Positions 1 to 7,060 of a stretch of DNA of 33,790 bases are shown one piece after another; position 1 is the first letter of the stretch, and each line of letters starts with the position of its first letter. The notes under the pieces are model-generated. The model did not search any database, was not told the DNA's origin, and saw nothing but the letters and a program-made list of their open reading frames with translations. The stretch lies in assembly GCF_003337245.1 (NCBI RefSeq), contig NZ_QPJE01000023.1, positions 1 through 33,790 on the forward strand, read 5' to 3'. Source of the DNA: Halanaerobium sp. MA284_MarDTE_T2 (lineage in GTDB: Bacteria > Bacillota > Halanaerobiia > Halanaerobiales > Halanaerobiaceae). The position numbers and the translations under genes are program-made.

Positions 1-95
1 CACACCCGAATTGAGTTTTAGATAAATCTAAAAATTTCGTTGATGACTAAAGCCCCCTTTTTGCAGCTTGAAAATAAATTTTGGGGAAACTCCTA
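1..95 (+). repeat. Right half of an inverted-repeat element, cut by the window edge
   Basis: These 95 bases are identical, base for base by eye, to 2024-2118, the right arm of the complete element at 1855-2118. Identity stops abruptly after base 95 (and after 2118), which fixes the right end of the element. The left arm of this copy would lie outside the window. The two copies are in the same orientation and bracket the TauE and VOC genes. Confidence 0.85.
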
Positions 96-100
96 CTAAA

Positions 101-185
101 TTATAAAGATTGTGTAAAAATAGAGGTGCAGGAATATTGAAATCTTAGTTGTATAATTAATATTGTGAAGAAAAAGTGTAGTTCT
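101..185 (+). repeat. Degenerate relative of the element's left arm
   Basis: Directly after the truncated copy, this stretch can be aligned loosely with the left arm of the complete element (about 1870-1955). The best-conserved core is TGCAGGAATATTGAAAT at 127-143, matching 1899-1915 exactly, followed by similar TTAGT and GAAGAAAAA blocks. It looks like a decayed second insertion or a remnant. The alignment was made by eye and only the 17-base core is certain. Confidence 0.35.
128..156 (+). promoter_or_regulatory. Possible sigma-H-type promoter
   Basis: GCAGGAATA at 128-136 matches the sigma-H -35 consensus RnAGGAwww. After 11 bases comes GTTGTATAA at 148-156, matching RnnGAATww except for one base (GTAT for GAAT). 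It points toward the small reading frame at 263. It overlaps repeat-derived sequence, so it may be a fortuitous part of the element. Confidence 0.25.
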
Positions 186-262
186 GAATAAAAAAGACAT
201 TTACCTGGCTCTATTGAATTAATTAATTACAACACCAAAAATTCAATAAAGGAGTCAAGCAA

Positions 263-406
263 ATGTATAAAAAAACTTTTTTTACAAAATATTTTCTTTT
301 AAAACACGATAAATTTTACTTTAAAAAACTGATTGGTAATGAAAAATATTATAAAAACATCGAAACTGCCATTAATAAAATAAGTCCAATAAAAAACGGA
401 CCATAG
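263..406 (+). CDS. Possible small ORF of 47 residues (doubtful)
   Basis: An ATG at 263 is preceded by AAAGGAG at 249-255 with good spacing and opens a 47-codon frame ending at TAG 404-406. The predicted peptide is rich in Lys, Phe and Tyr and begins MYKKTFFTKYF. It has no motif I recognise. A 9-bp inverted repeat (TATTGAATT 212-220 with AATTCAATA 240-248) lies just before the ribosome site. Against it: the frame overlaps the last 58 bases of the TauE gene on the other strand, and the composition is simply AT-rich. It may be the remnant of a gene start. Confidence 0.2.
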   Translation: MYKKTFFTKYFLLKHDKFYFKKLIGNEKYYKNIETAINKISPIKNGP

Positions 407-1152
407 AATTTTTCCAAAGTTTTTTTGTTTATCCGCTTACCAAATAAAGGGCCAAGAATTGCACCAGTTATAGTGCCAGATGCAAGCAAAATCACCAGCA
501 GCCAATTTAGAGTTCCAAATGCACTATGAGTTATCACACCTGTAATAGCTATAAAAAAGAGCACCATAACTGATGTTCCCACTACCTCTAGAGAGGAAAG
601 ACCTATACTGTCCAGTCCGGCAAGGATTGGAGGAGTACCGCTCGTACCGAGCATACCTGACATTAGCCCGCCAAGTATCCCAAATACCAGGCCTTTTACT
701 ATAAAAAGCTTTGAAATAGGCTTACTTTTATTAGCATTAACTTCTTCAAGTTGTCTGTTTTCTGATATTTCTTCTTTATCTTGCTTTTTCTTTCTTGAAA
801 TAATCATCCCGATTGCCATGATTAGAAGAAAAATCCCAAATATTATTTTAAGAACTTTGACCGGAATAATTGTAACAAGATAGGAACCGACAACTACTCC
901 GACAATCCCGCCTGCCGCAAGTAGAAATCCTGCTTTTGGCTTTACATTTTTTGCCCTGTAGTGACTTATTGAAGCAGCCAGGGTTGTTGGGATAATTGTT
1001 GCAAGAGATACAGACACAGCCTGATCCATTGAAATAGCAAACAATCCTGTCAGCATTCCAACATAAAATATTCCCCCACCTCCACCTATTAAAGAAATTA
1101 GAACCCCTATGACAAGTCCTGCCACAGGTAATAAATAAATCGGCAAATGCAC
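349..1152 (-). CDS. TauE/SafE family membrane permease (putative sulfite/organosulfonate exporter)
   Basis: A 267-residue integral membrane protein. The N-terminal half shows a glycine-rich LIGGGGGIFYVG segment typical of TauE/SafE permeases, and the second half repeats the pattern (GLVFGILGGLMSGMLG), consistent with the internally duplicated four-plus-four helix fold. A charged cytoplasmic loop (about residues 118-148, rich in K, E, N) separates the halves. Family members export sulfite, sulfoacetate or other small organic anions; the substrate cannot be read from sequence. The start is GTG at 1150-1152, chosen because AAGGGGTGAT lies about 6 bases upstream, a near-perfect Shine-Dalgarno. 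The gene follows the VOC gene on the same strand but is separated by about 250 bp with hairpins, so it may have its own control. It lies in a stretch bracketed by repeats, which hints at accessory status. Confidence 0.85.
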   Translation of the reverse strand: MHLPIYLLPVAGLVIGVLISLIGGGGGIFYVGMLTGLFAISMDQAVSVSLATIIPTTLAASISHYRAKNVKPKAGFLLAAGGIVGVVVGSYLVTIIPVKVLKIIFGIFLLIMAIGMIISRKKKQDKEEISENRQLEEVNANKSKPISKLFIVKGLVFGILGGLMSGMLGTSGTPPILAGLDSIGLSSLEVVGTSVMVLFFIAITGVITHSAFGTLNWLLVILLASGTITGAILGPLFGKRINKKTLEKFYGPFFIGLILLMAVSMFL

Positions 1153-1174
1153 TATTTTATCACCCCTTAAAAAT

Positions 1175-1199
1175 GCCAGCCAATTTTTTAAAGGCTGGC
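1175..1199 (-). promoter_or_regulatory. Hairpin in the 5' leader of the TauE-family gene
   Basis: GCCAGCC (1175-1181) pairs perfectly with GGCTGGC (1193-1199) around an AT-rich 11-base loop. On the minus strand it is followed by ATTTTTAAGGGGTGAT, a short U run that merges with the ribosome site of the permease. It could act as an attenuator, or simply be a weak terminator for upstream transcription. It lies about 8 bp upstream of the Shine-Dalgarno. Confidence 0.45.
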
Positions 1200-1346
1200 A
1201 GCGAAATTTTAATATTTTTAAAGCTTACATAAGTTAGGAATACAAAAGTAACCCTAAAGCCTAAATCCACTGTCGGGCACTACAGCTATATCCAAACTAT
1301 GTAATTAATATAAAAATAATGAATATAAAGAATTTGCTGTAATTAA

Positions 1347-1377
1347 GCAGAGACAGAGTATCAATTTCTGCCTCTGC
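1347..1377 (-). terminator. Hairpin downstream of the VOC gene
   Basis: GCAGAGACAGA and TCTGCCTCTGC form an 11-bp stem with one mismatch around a 9-base loop, 25 bp beyond the VOC stop codon. The following minus-strand sequence is AT-rich but lacks a clean U tract, so terminator function is moderate inference. The region between it and the permease (1200-1346) shows no gene. Confidence 0.45.
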
Positions 1378-1402
1378 TACTTCATTTTTGACTAATCTGC
1401 TG

Positions 1403-1780
1403 TTATCTTACTCTGAATTCAATTGATAATTTGTCTGGATCATATACATAGAAATATGTGCTGTTTTCATCGGGTTTCCTGATTTCTGTAGCATCGTATC
1501 CCATATCGAGTGCCTGCTGCTGTTTCTCAACAATGCCTTCTTCATCTGTAAAGAAGCAGGCTACCAAACCCTTTGTTGTACACTTGTCACCTTTAGATGC
1601 ACATACAAGTTCTACTTCAATCTCACCGCTCTCATCTTCCAAAAAACAGAGAGATGCCCCTCCCAGGGTCTCTTCACCTACCGTAATTTCTCTAAATGGT
1701 TTCAACCCAACAAAATCCTGATAAAACTTCTTAGATGCTTCAAGATCTCTACACATGATTGTCATTCTAAATTTTTTCAT
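1403..1780 (-). CDS. VOC superfamily (glyoxalase/bleomycin-resistance fold) protein
   Basis: A 125-residue protein with the paired beta-alpha-beta-beta-beta modules of the vicinal oxygen chelate superfamily: an opening RMTIMCRDLEASKKFYQDFVGLK module (predicted strand, then the 'SKKFYQD' helix) and a closing TYFYVYDPDKLSIEFRV strand pair. The 'DP...SIEF' ending is typical of glyoxalase-like proteins with a C-terminal glutamate metal ligand. The reaction cannot be assigned. The frame is open upstream to 1888, but ATG at 1778-1780 is preferred because GGAGGTT stands directly upstream and because the upstream part of the frame runs into the inverted-repeat element. The gene is close to that insertion, whose left end is about 75 bp before the start codon, so its original promoter may have been displaced. 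Confidence 0.8.
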   Translation of the reverse strand: MKKFRMTIMCRDLEASKKFYQDFVGLKPFREITVGEETLGGASLCFLEDESGEIEVELVCASKGDKCTTKGLVACFFTDEEGIVEKQQQALDMGYDATEIRKPDENSTYFYVYDPDKLSIEFRVR

Positions 1781-1854
1781 TTTAACCTCCTTCTCACAGC
1801 AAAGCTGTGTTACAAATAAAGAAATTTTGTCATAAGATTCTCCCACAAAAAGGG

Positions 1855-2118
1855 CTGGACTTTCCCCATTTTTTATATACTGCTGCAAAAAGGGGAGATG
1901 CAGGAATATTGAAATTTTTAGTCAATGAATCTTAACGAAATGAAGGAAAAAATAGGGTTGAACTGCAGGATGGAGTGAGCTAATCATGAGTCAGGAGGAC
2001 TCATTGATTAGTGTGCCCTATTTCACACCCGAATTGAGTTTTAGATAAATCTAAAAATTTCGTTGATGACTAAAGCCCCCTTTTTGCAGCTTGAAAATAA
2101 ATTTTGGGGAAACTCCTA
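1855..2118. mobile_element. 264-bp inverted-repeat (MITE-like) element with putative 10-bp target duplication
   Basis: The two halves are imperfect inverted copies over their whole length. Matching blocks from the outside in are GGActTTTCCCCA, GCTGCAAAAAGGGG, TTTAGTCA, AACGAAAT, AAATAGGG and, at the centre, CTAATCATGAGTC against GACTCATTGATTAG (1980-2010). ACAAAAAGGG occurs directly on both flanks (1845-1854 and 2119-2128), which looks like a target-site duplication. There is no open reading frame for a transposase. The right arm is repeated identically at 1-95. Transcribed, it would fold into one long hairpin with AGGA exposed in the central loop. It could be a non-autonomous transposon or a structured RNA gene; the flanking repeat favours the former. 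Confidence 0.75.
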
Positions 2119-2318
2119 ACAAAAAGGGTATTTGCGTCTATAACTCATTAAGATTGATTAATGAAAAATGCCTAATGTACCGAAAATACTCTTTTTGTTG
2201 ACACATCATCATAAATTAAATTTTTAAATTAATATAATCCCTATCATAACAAGCTTTTCAAATTAATATGATACCAAAAATCGACTTTCTGCACTGCAAT
2301 AATTATATAATATGAATT
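2119..2318. other. AT-rich intergenic sequence without a recognised gene
   Basis: Between the element and the serine dehydratase alpha gene I see no reading frame with a ribosome site and no clear terminator. A TATCATA/TATGATA inverted repeat is present near 2250-2275 but lacks a U tract. Confidence 0.5.
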
Positions 2319-3188
2319 TTACTCCTTATTTTCCAGTTTGTTTTTTATTTCTCGACCTGTTGGAGTAATGGCCAGACCACCTTTGGCAGTTTCTCGCAGT
2401 GTACTAGGCATCTGACTTCCCACATCTGTCATTGCCAGTATTACTTCATCTGGTGGGATAACACTCTTTATTCCCGAAAGTGCCATCAAAGCAGCTGTCA
2501 GTGCATGTGAAGCCGCAAAACCATTTCTCTTTACACAGGGAACTTCAACAAGTCCGGCTACAGGGTCACAGACAAGTCCCAATAAATTTTTAAGTGCAAG
2601 TGCAAAAGCATTAACAGCCATCTCCGGACTGCCTCCCATCAGTTCTACTGCTGCACCTGCAGCCATTGCAGAACCAACACCACATTCTGCCTGACATCCA
2701 CCCGCTGCACCGGCAAGTGTAGCTGTGTGAGAAACAACATCACCCAGTCCAGCTGCTGTAAAAAGTCCTTTTACCATATCTAAATCACTCAAATTTAATT
2801 TTTCTCCAACGGAAACAACGACAGCTGGAACTATCCCACTTGCACCTGCAGTTGGTCCTGCCACTATTTTACCCATACCAGCATTAACTTCTGCCACAGC
2901 AAGAGCATCAGTTATTGCAGCCATAAAAAGCCTCTCCGGCTTATCTTTACTATATTCTGCCATCTTCAGTGCTTCTTCACCAACAAGTCCACCTGAAGAT
3001 TTAATCCTACTATTTCTGCCTTTTTCTATCGCATCTCTCATTACGACAAGGCTTTCTTTCATCTTTGCTACAACTTCTTCTCTGGGAAGCTCACTTTCTT
3101 CCACTTCCACCTGAATTACTACTTCTGAAATAGAAATATTATTTTTCTCTGCCACTTTTAGCAGTTCATCAATTGTTGAATACTGCAT
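2319..3188 (-). CDS. sdaAA: L-serine dehydratase, iron-sulfur-dependent, alpha subunit
   Basis: This 289-residue subunit deaminates L-serine to pyruvate and ammonia together with the beta subunit. It carries the conserved core of the family: AGPTAGASGIVPAV, the cysteine-containing GGCQAECGVGSAMAAGA and LLGLVCDPVAGLVEVPCVKRN segments that supply the [4Fe-4S] cluster ligands, and SGIKSVIPPDEVILAM near the C-terminus. The frame opens five codons earlier, but ATG at 3186-3188 (protein MQYSTIDELL) is chosen because GGAAGGTGA sits just upstream. It follows the beta-subunit gene by 41 bp and is surely co-transcribed. The split two-subunit arrangement is usual in Firmicutes, in contrast to the fused enzyme of enterobacteria. 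Confidence 0.95.
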   Translation of the reverse strand: MQYSTIDELLKVAEKNNISISEVVIQVEVEESELPREEVVAKMKESLVVMRDAIEKGRNSRIKSSGGLVGEEALKMAEYSKDKPERLFMAAITDALAVAEVNAGMGKIVAGPTAGASGIVPAVVVSVGEKLNLSDLDMVKGLFTAAGLGDVVSHTATLAGAAGGCQAECGVGSAMAAGAAVELMGGSPEMAVNAFALALKNLLGLVCDPVAGLVEVPCVKRNGFAASHALTAALMALSGIKSVIPPDEVILAMTDVGSQMPSTLRETAKGGLAITPTGREIKNKLENKE

Positions 3189-3229
3189 TATCTCACCTTC
3201 CAATGCTGAATTTAAAATATCGGTATAAT

Positions 3230-3886
3230 TTAAAGTGACGGTAGATATCTAACCTGAAGCACATTTTCCATTTTTTCTAGACTTGTAATAACATCACTGT
3301 CCGGAACCTGATCCAGTTCTATAATACAGGATCCTATATCTCCCTTTTTATTCCGATAGACCTGCATAAAAGCTATATTAATACTGTGATAGCCGAGGGT
3401 AGATGTTATTTTTCCTACTTCTCCTGGTCTGTCACGGTGCAGAATCCAAAGTGTAGGCATTCTGCCGGTAAGATTAACATCGTTTTGATTTATTTTAGTA
3501 ATTACAATTCTACCTCCACCAATAGAAGAACCGGTAATACTGAGATTTTTTTCTCCTGCATAAAGTTCCAGCATTAATGTATTGGGATGAACATCCCGCA
3601 GGTTAACTTCCTTAAATTCAAAATCCATCCCTTCTTCTTCAGCAATTTTAAAAGATGTACGTATCCTTTCATCATCTGGAAGAAATCCCAGCAGTCCACC
3701 AATAACTGCTCGGTCAGTTCCATGACCACCAGCAGTATTGGCAAATGAGCCATGAAGGTTAACAACAACTTTTTCTATTTTGTCAGCAAACAGCAGCCGG
3801 GCCATTCTTCCCAGTTTAGCAGCACCTGCTGTATGTGAGCTTGAAGGACCAATCATAATCGGCCCCATTACTTCAAAAATACTCAT
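3230..3886 (-). CDS. sdaAB: L-serine dehydratase, iron-sulfur-dependent, beta subunit
   Basis: A 218-residue beta subunit. The N-terminal part has the substrate-binding signature MIGPSSSHTAGAAKLGRMAR, and the C-terminal 70 residues form an ACT domain (RPGEVGKITSTLGYHSINIAFMQV), a small-molecule sensing fold often bound by serine itself. The start ATG at 3884-3886 has GGGAGG directly upstream. It is the first gene of the sda pair. A sigma-H-like motif pair lies about 35-63 bp upstream of the start, giving a predicted leader of about 28 nt, so expression may be linked to growth phase. Confidence 0.95.
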   Translation of the reverse strand: MSIFEVMGPIMIGPSSSHTAGAAKLGRMARLLFADKIEKVVVNLHGSFANTAGGHGTDRAVIGGLLGFLPDDERIRTSFKIAEEEGMDFEFKEVNLRDVHPNTLMLELYAGEKNLSITGSSIGGGRIVITKINQNDVNLTGRMPTLWILHRDRPGEVGKITSTLGYHSINIAFMQVYRNKKGDIGSCIIELDQVPDSDVITSLEKMENVLQVRYLPSL

Positions 3887-3920
3887 TTTTCCCTCCCATC
3901 ATCAATATCGTTACATAAAA

Positions 3921-3949
3921 TAATTCTCGAAAATTACCTAATTTCCTGC
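3921..3949 (-). promoter_or_regulatory. Sigma-H-type promoter candidate for sdaAB-sdaAA
   Basis: On the minus strand GCAGGAAAT (3949-3941) matches RnAGGAwww completely. After 11 bases comes CGAGAATTA (3929-3921), matching RnnGAATww except the first purine. The geometry is the same as at the hpf promoter. No sigma-A promoter of comparable quality was found in the gap 3887-4099. Confidence 0.5.
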
Positions 3950-4099
3950 TTACACCTCTTATGAATTTTATTCTTTCAGTATATTTTTTTATCCAGATTT
4001 TTTTATGTTGACTTTGAACCCAAAGAAAAGATTGATGGTGTTCTTGCTTATATAACCTTATATCAGCTGTTTTTTAAACATAATATAGAAATTATTATT

Positions 4100-5278
4100 C
4101 TATTCTCCAGCCGCCTTTTTACGCTGCACCTCATCTGTGATTATAAATGATTTCATCATATCTACAGCCTTATTCAGCTGGTTATCTTCTCCATTTTGAG
4201 CAGCTTCTGCATCCAGCTCAACCTCTATATCCGGTTTTATTCCTTTTTCATGAATATAATTTCCATCAGGAGTATAATATCTGGCTGTTGTAATACTTAC
4301 TGCAGATCCATCTGCAAGAGGAACCACTGACTGTACTACACCTTTACCAAAAGTTGTAGTTCCCATCAGCTTACCTCTTCCATAGTCTTTTATAGCACCA
4401 GCGACTATTTCGGAAGCACTTGCAGAACCCTTATTAATAAGAACTATAACAGGTATTTCTGTATCTGCTTTAAATTCTTTATTTACATTTAATACTCTTT
4501 CTATATTACCCCTCTGCCTTATAGAAACGACCTGTCCTTCAGAGATAAAGTTGCTAACTACATTAACAGCTTCACTGAGAAGTCCACCCGGATTATTTCG
4601 CAAATCTAGTATAACCCCTTCAGCACCCTGTTCCTTTAATTTATTCAGCTCTGTTTCAATATCAGTACCTACATTTTCGACAAACTGGGCCAGACTTATG
4701 TAGCCAATATTTTCGCTCTTCATCTCACTTTCAACATATGGAACTTCAATATCCTCTCTGGTAATCTTAACTTCCAGCTCCTGATCCATATCTGACCTCT
4801 CTACTGTCAGCACAACATCTGTTCCCGGTTCACCGCGCATAAGGTCAACAGCTTTCATCTGAGAAATCTCTCCAGTTTTCACCCCATCAATTGCAGTTAT
4901 TATATCTCCTGCCCGCAGTCCGGCTCTCTCACCCGGAGTTCCTTTAATAGGGGAAACCACTGTCAGCTTATTATCCCTGGTTGTAATTACAATACCAACC
5001 CCACCATAATGTCCTTCATACTCTATCTGCATTTCTTCATATTCTTCAGCATCCATATAGTAGGAAAAACGGTCAACTTTGTTCAGCATTCCATCTATAG
5101 CACCTTCAAGTAGTGTATCAAGCTCTACATCTTCTACATAATAGTTTTTTATAAGAAAAATTACATCCTGAAAGGCATTTGTCTTATCATAATCATCCGT
5201 ATCCTGTGCAGTTCCTGTGATAACTGCAGTAAAAATTAAAAGAGAGGCTAACAATAATACTAAAATTTTCTTCTTCAT
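4100..5278 (-). CDS. S41 family C-terminal processing peptidase (CtpA type)
   Basis: A 392-residue secreted serine protease. The N-terminal signal sequence (MKKKILVLLLASLLIFTAV) is followed by a helical region, a PDZ domain (about residues 90-175, with GGVGIVI and GDIITAIDGV) and the S41 catalytic core. The Ser/Lys dyad is visible: Ser287 in GSASASEI and Lys312 in TFGKGV, 25 residues apart as in CtpB/Prc. Such proteases trim C-termini of envelope proteins and, in spore formers, act in signalling. The frame is open seven codons upstream to a TTG, but ATG at 5276-5278 is chosen for its AGGTGA and because it begins the signal peptide. It lies 157 bp after yitT, with a repeat-rich gap, so probably has its own promoter. 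Confidence 0.93.
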   Translation of the reverse strand: MKKKILVLLLASLLIFTAVITGTAQDTDDYDKTNAFQDVIFLIKNYYVEDVELDTLLEGAIDGMLNKVDRFSYYMDAEEYEEMQIEYEGHYGGVGIVITTRDNKLTVVSPIKGTPGERAGLRAGDIITAIDGVKTGEISQMKAVDLMRGEPGTDVVLTVERSDMDQELEVKITREDIEVPYVESEMKSENIGYISLAQFVENVGTDIETELNKLKEQGAEGVILDLRNNPGGLLSEAVNVVSNFISEGQVVSIRQRGNIERVLNVNKEFKADTEIPVIVLINKGSASASEIVAGAIKDYGRGKLMGTTTFGKGVVQSVVPLADGSAVSITTARYYTPDGNYIHEKGIKPDIEVELDAEAAQNGEDNQLNKAVDMMKSFIITDEVQRKKAAGE

Positions 5279-5326
5279 ACTCTTTTCACCTGCTTTCAAA
5301 TTTTATCTTACCTGTAATACTTTTTC

Positions 5327-5360
5327 TGCTCAATTTTACTCCATTTTTACTCTATTATGA
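5327..5360. repeat. Short phased repeats upstream of the ctpA-type gene
   Basis: Three units of the form (G/A)CTCnATTTT follow at 10-11 bp intervals (starts 5328, 5338, 5349), with another GCTCTAT unit at 5389. Spacing by one helical turn is what a repeated protein-binding site would show, but low-complexity AT-rich sequence could give the same impression. Confidence 0.3.
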
Positions 5361-5435
5361 AAAATTTAATCTATTTTGAAATAATTTTGCTCTATCTAAA
5401 ATAATTATAAACATATTTGCAGATTTTTAACTGTA

Positions 5436-6281
5436 TCAGACATGTGCAATATCTGCAAAACCTTCCCCGAGAACTTCATTTACATTATTAATTGCTACAA
5501 ATGCTTCTGGATCCACCTCTGCTACAACTGCTTTTAATTCAGTCAGTTCAGAGCGGGATATTACACAGAGCAGCACCTGTTTTTTTTCATCTGTATAGCC
5601 ACCTCTCGCTTCAAACTTTGTTACACCGCGATTCAGCTCATCAACTAGTCTTTTGTTTATCTGATCAGCTTTTTTAGATATTATAAGTGCCTCTTTTTTG
5701 ATATTTAAACCTTCCTGAATAACATCTATTGTTTTAGAAGTGATAAATATTGTGATTGCTGCATAAAGTGCAGCTTCCAGATTGAAAAAAATTCCAGCCA
5801 GGGTGACAACAAAACCATCAGCCAAAAGCAGGCCCTGTCCAACACTGATGCCTGTATAATAATTAATCAGAGCTGCAACCATATCTGTCCCACCTGTTGT
5901 TCCTCTTGACCTGAAGACAAGCCCGAGTCCGATACCCCCAAGTACACCACCATAGATTGAGGCAAGGAGCAGATCATTTGTTAGAGATGTCATATACAGC
6001 TGCAGCAGATCTGTAAATATTGATAATATAACAATCCCATAAATGGTTCTTAGTCCAAATGACATACCCATTATTTTAATACCGGTCAAAAAAATCGGCA
6101 CATTAAATATAAGCATCATAATACCTATCGGAAAACCTGTTAAATAAAAAATAACGGTGGATAAACCACTTACCCCACCTGCTGCAATCTTATTTGGAAC
6201 CAGAAAAACCGTTAAAGCCAGGGCCATCAAAAATGAACCAACTGTAATACCTATGTAATCAAGTATAATCCTTTTTTTCAT
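5436..6281 (-). CDS. YitT family membrane protein with C-terminal DUF2179 domain
   Basis: A 281-residue protein with five to six membrane segments in the first ~190 residues (e.g. GSFLMALALTVFLVPNKIAAGGVSG, GGVLGGIGLGLVFRSRGTTGGTD) and a soluble C-terminal domain (about 200-281) of the DUF2179 type, a ferredoxin-like sensory fold. The RGTTGGTD and KTIDVIQEG segments are hallmarks of the YitT family. Function is unknown; family members are often annotated as putative transporters. The start is ATG at 6279-6281 with GGAGGTG upstream; the frame extends seven codons further without a better site. It closes the run secA-prfB-DUF5693-csaB-tagA-yitT, 23 bp after tagA. Confidence 0.9.
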   Translation of the reverse strand: MKKRIILDYIGITVGSFLMALALTVFLVPNKIAAGGVSGLSTVIFYLTGFPIGIMMLIFNVPIFLTGIKIMGMSFGLRTIYGIVILSIFTDLLQLYMTSLTNDLLLASIYGGVLGGIGLGLVFRSRGTTGGTDMVAALINYYTGISVGQGLLLADGFVVTLAGIFFNLEAALYAAITIFITSKTIDVIQEGLNIKKEALIISKKADQINKRLVDELNRGVTKFEARGGYTDEKKQVLLCVISRSELTELKAVVAEVDPEAFVAINNVNEVLGEGFADIAHV

Positions 6282-6304
6282 CAAAACACCTCCGAACAGC
6301 AAAA

Positions 6305-7060
6305 TTAGGTTCTCCTGCCTAAAAATCTTTCTCTTAAAACAAGAAGTATAAATCTGGGCAGAGCAAGCATCCTACCAAATCTGGATGGTTCCTGAAGCAG
6401 CCTGTAAAACCACTCCAGCCCCACCTTCTGCATCCACAGTGGAGCCCTATTTACCTCACCTGCAATTACATCAAAACTCCCTCCAACTGTCATAGCTGCC
6501 CCAACATTTAAATTTTCTATATTTTTACCTATAAATCTTTCCTGCAGAGGTACCCCCATACCCACCAGAAGTAGATCGACATTTTTTTTATTAATTTCCG
6601 AAATAACCTTTTCCTGCAGCTCTCTATCCAGATATCCGTGGTGATAACCGGCTATATTAAGCTGCGGATAATCCCGCTTCAGCTTTACTACAGCCTTATC
6701 TACAACACCAGGCCTGCTTCCCAAAAAATAAAAGCTGTATTCTTTTTCTGCAAATTCTTCAATCAATCTGCTCAAAAGATCAAAACCTGCCACCCTTTCT
6801 ATAAGTGGAGTACCCATTATTTTAGCTGCCAGAACTACACCTGCACCATCCGGTGTGCTCAAATAGGCAGAATTTAAAATAGATGTCAGTTCTTTATCAT
6901 CTACTGACATAACTATCATTTCTGAATTAGGAGTCACAATATATGCCGGTTTTTCAGCAGGTCCAGCATCTTTTTTTAGCAAAATTTCCACCTTTTCTAC
7001 CGCTTCCTGCATATTTACCCTATCGATTTTTATTCCCAGTATCTCCACCAGCTCTCTCAC
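6305..7060 (-). CDS. tagA: WecG/TagA/CpsF family glycosyltransferase
   Basis: A 251-residue GT26-family enzyme that adds N-acetylmannosamine (or a related sugar) to an undecaprenyl-PP-GlcNAc acceptor in synthesis of wall-linked polymers. Seen: the N-terminal YIVTPNSEMIVMS, the TPDGAGVVLAAKIMG core with the conserved Asp, FLGSRPGV, LLLVGMGVPLQE and GGSFDVIAGEVNRAPLWMQ, and a C-terminal appendage ending LPRFILLVLRERF. It starts with GTG overlapping the csaB stop (GTGA at 7057-7060), with AAGGAGG inside the end of csaB, so translation is coupled. Together with csaB it points to a pyruvylated secondary wall polymer, the usual anchor for SLH-domain S-layer proteins. Confidence 0.93.
   Translation of the reverse strand: MRELVEILGIKIDRVNMQEAVEKVEILLKKDAGPAEKPAYIVTPNSEMIVMSVDDKELTSILNSAYLSTPDGAGVVLAAKIMGTPLIERVAGFDLLSRLIEEFAEKEYSFYFLGSRPGVVDKAVVKLKRDYPQLNIAGYHHGYLDRELQEKVISEINKKNVDLLLVGMGVPLQERFIGKNIENLNVGAAMTVGGSFDVIAGEVNRAPLWMQKVGLEWFYRLLQEPSRFGRMLALPRFILLVLRERFLGRRT

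Noticed and set aside
1260-1300. CTGTCGGGCACTACAG small palindrome between the VOC and TauE genes
   Set aside because: The stem is only four base pairs and matches no riboswitch or tRNA pattern I know.
1781-1888. N-terminal extension of the VOC protein
   Set aside because: The extra 36 residues are not family-like and are partly encoded by the inserted element; a strong ribosome site marks the shorter start.
2011-2031. GTGTGCCC followed by CACACCC after a terminator-like hairpin, resembling the 5' end of a class C group II intron
   Set aside because: The sequence to the right pairs block by block with the left arm of the element, and the shared 95-bp unit ends without any domain V; an inverted-repeat element explains it better.
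2196-2245. TTGACA with a later TATAAT on the plus strand
   Set aside because: The spacing is about 30 bases and no plus-strand gene follows.
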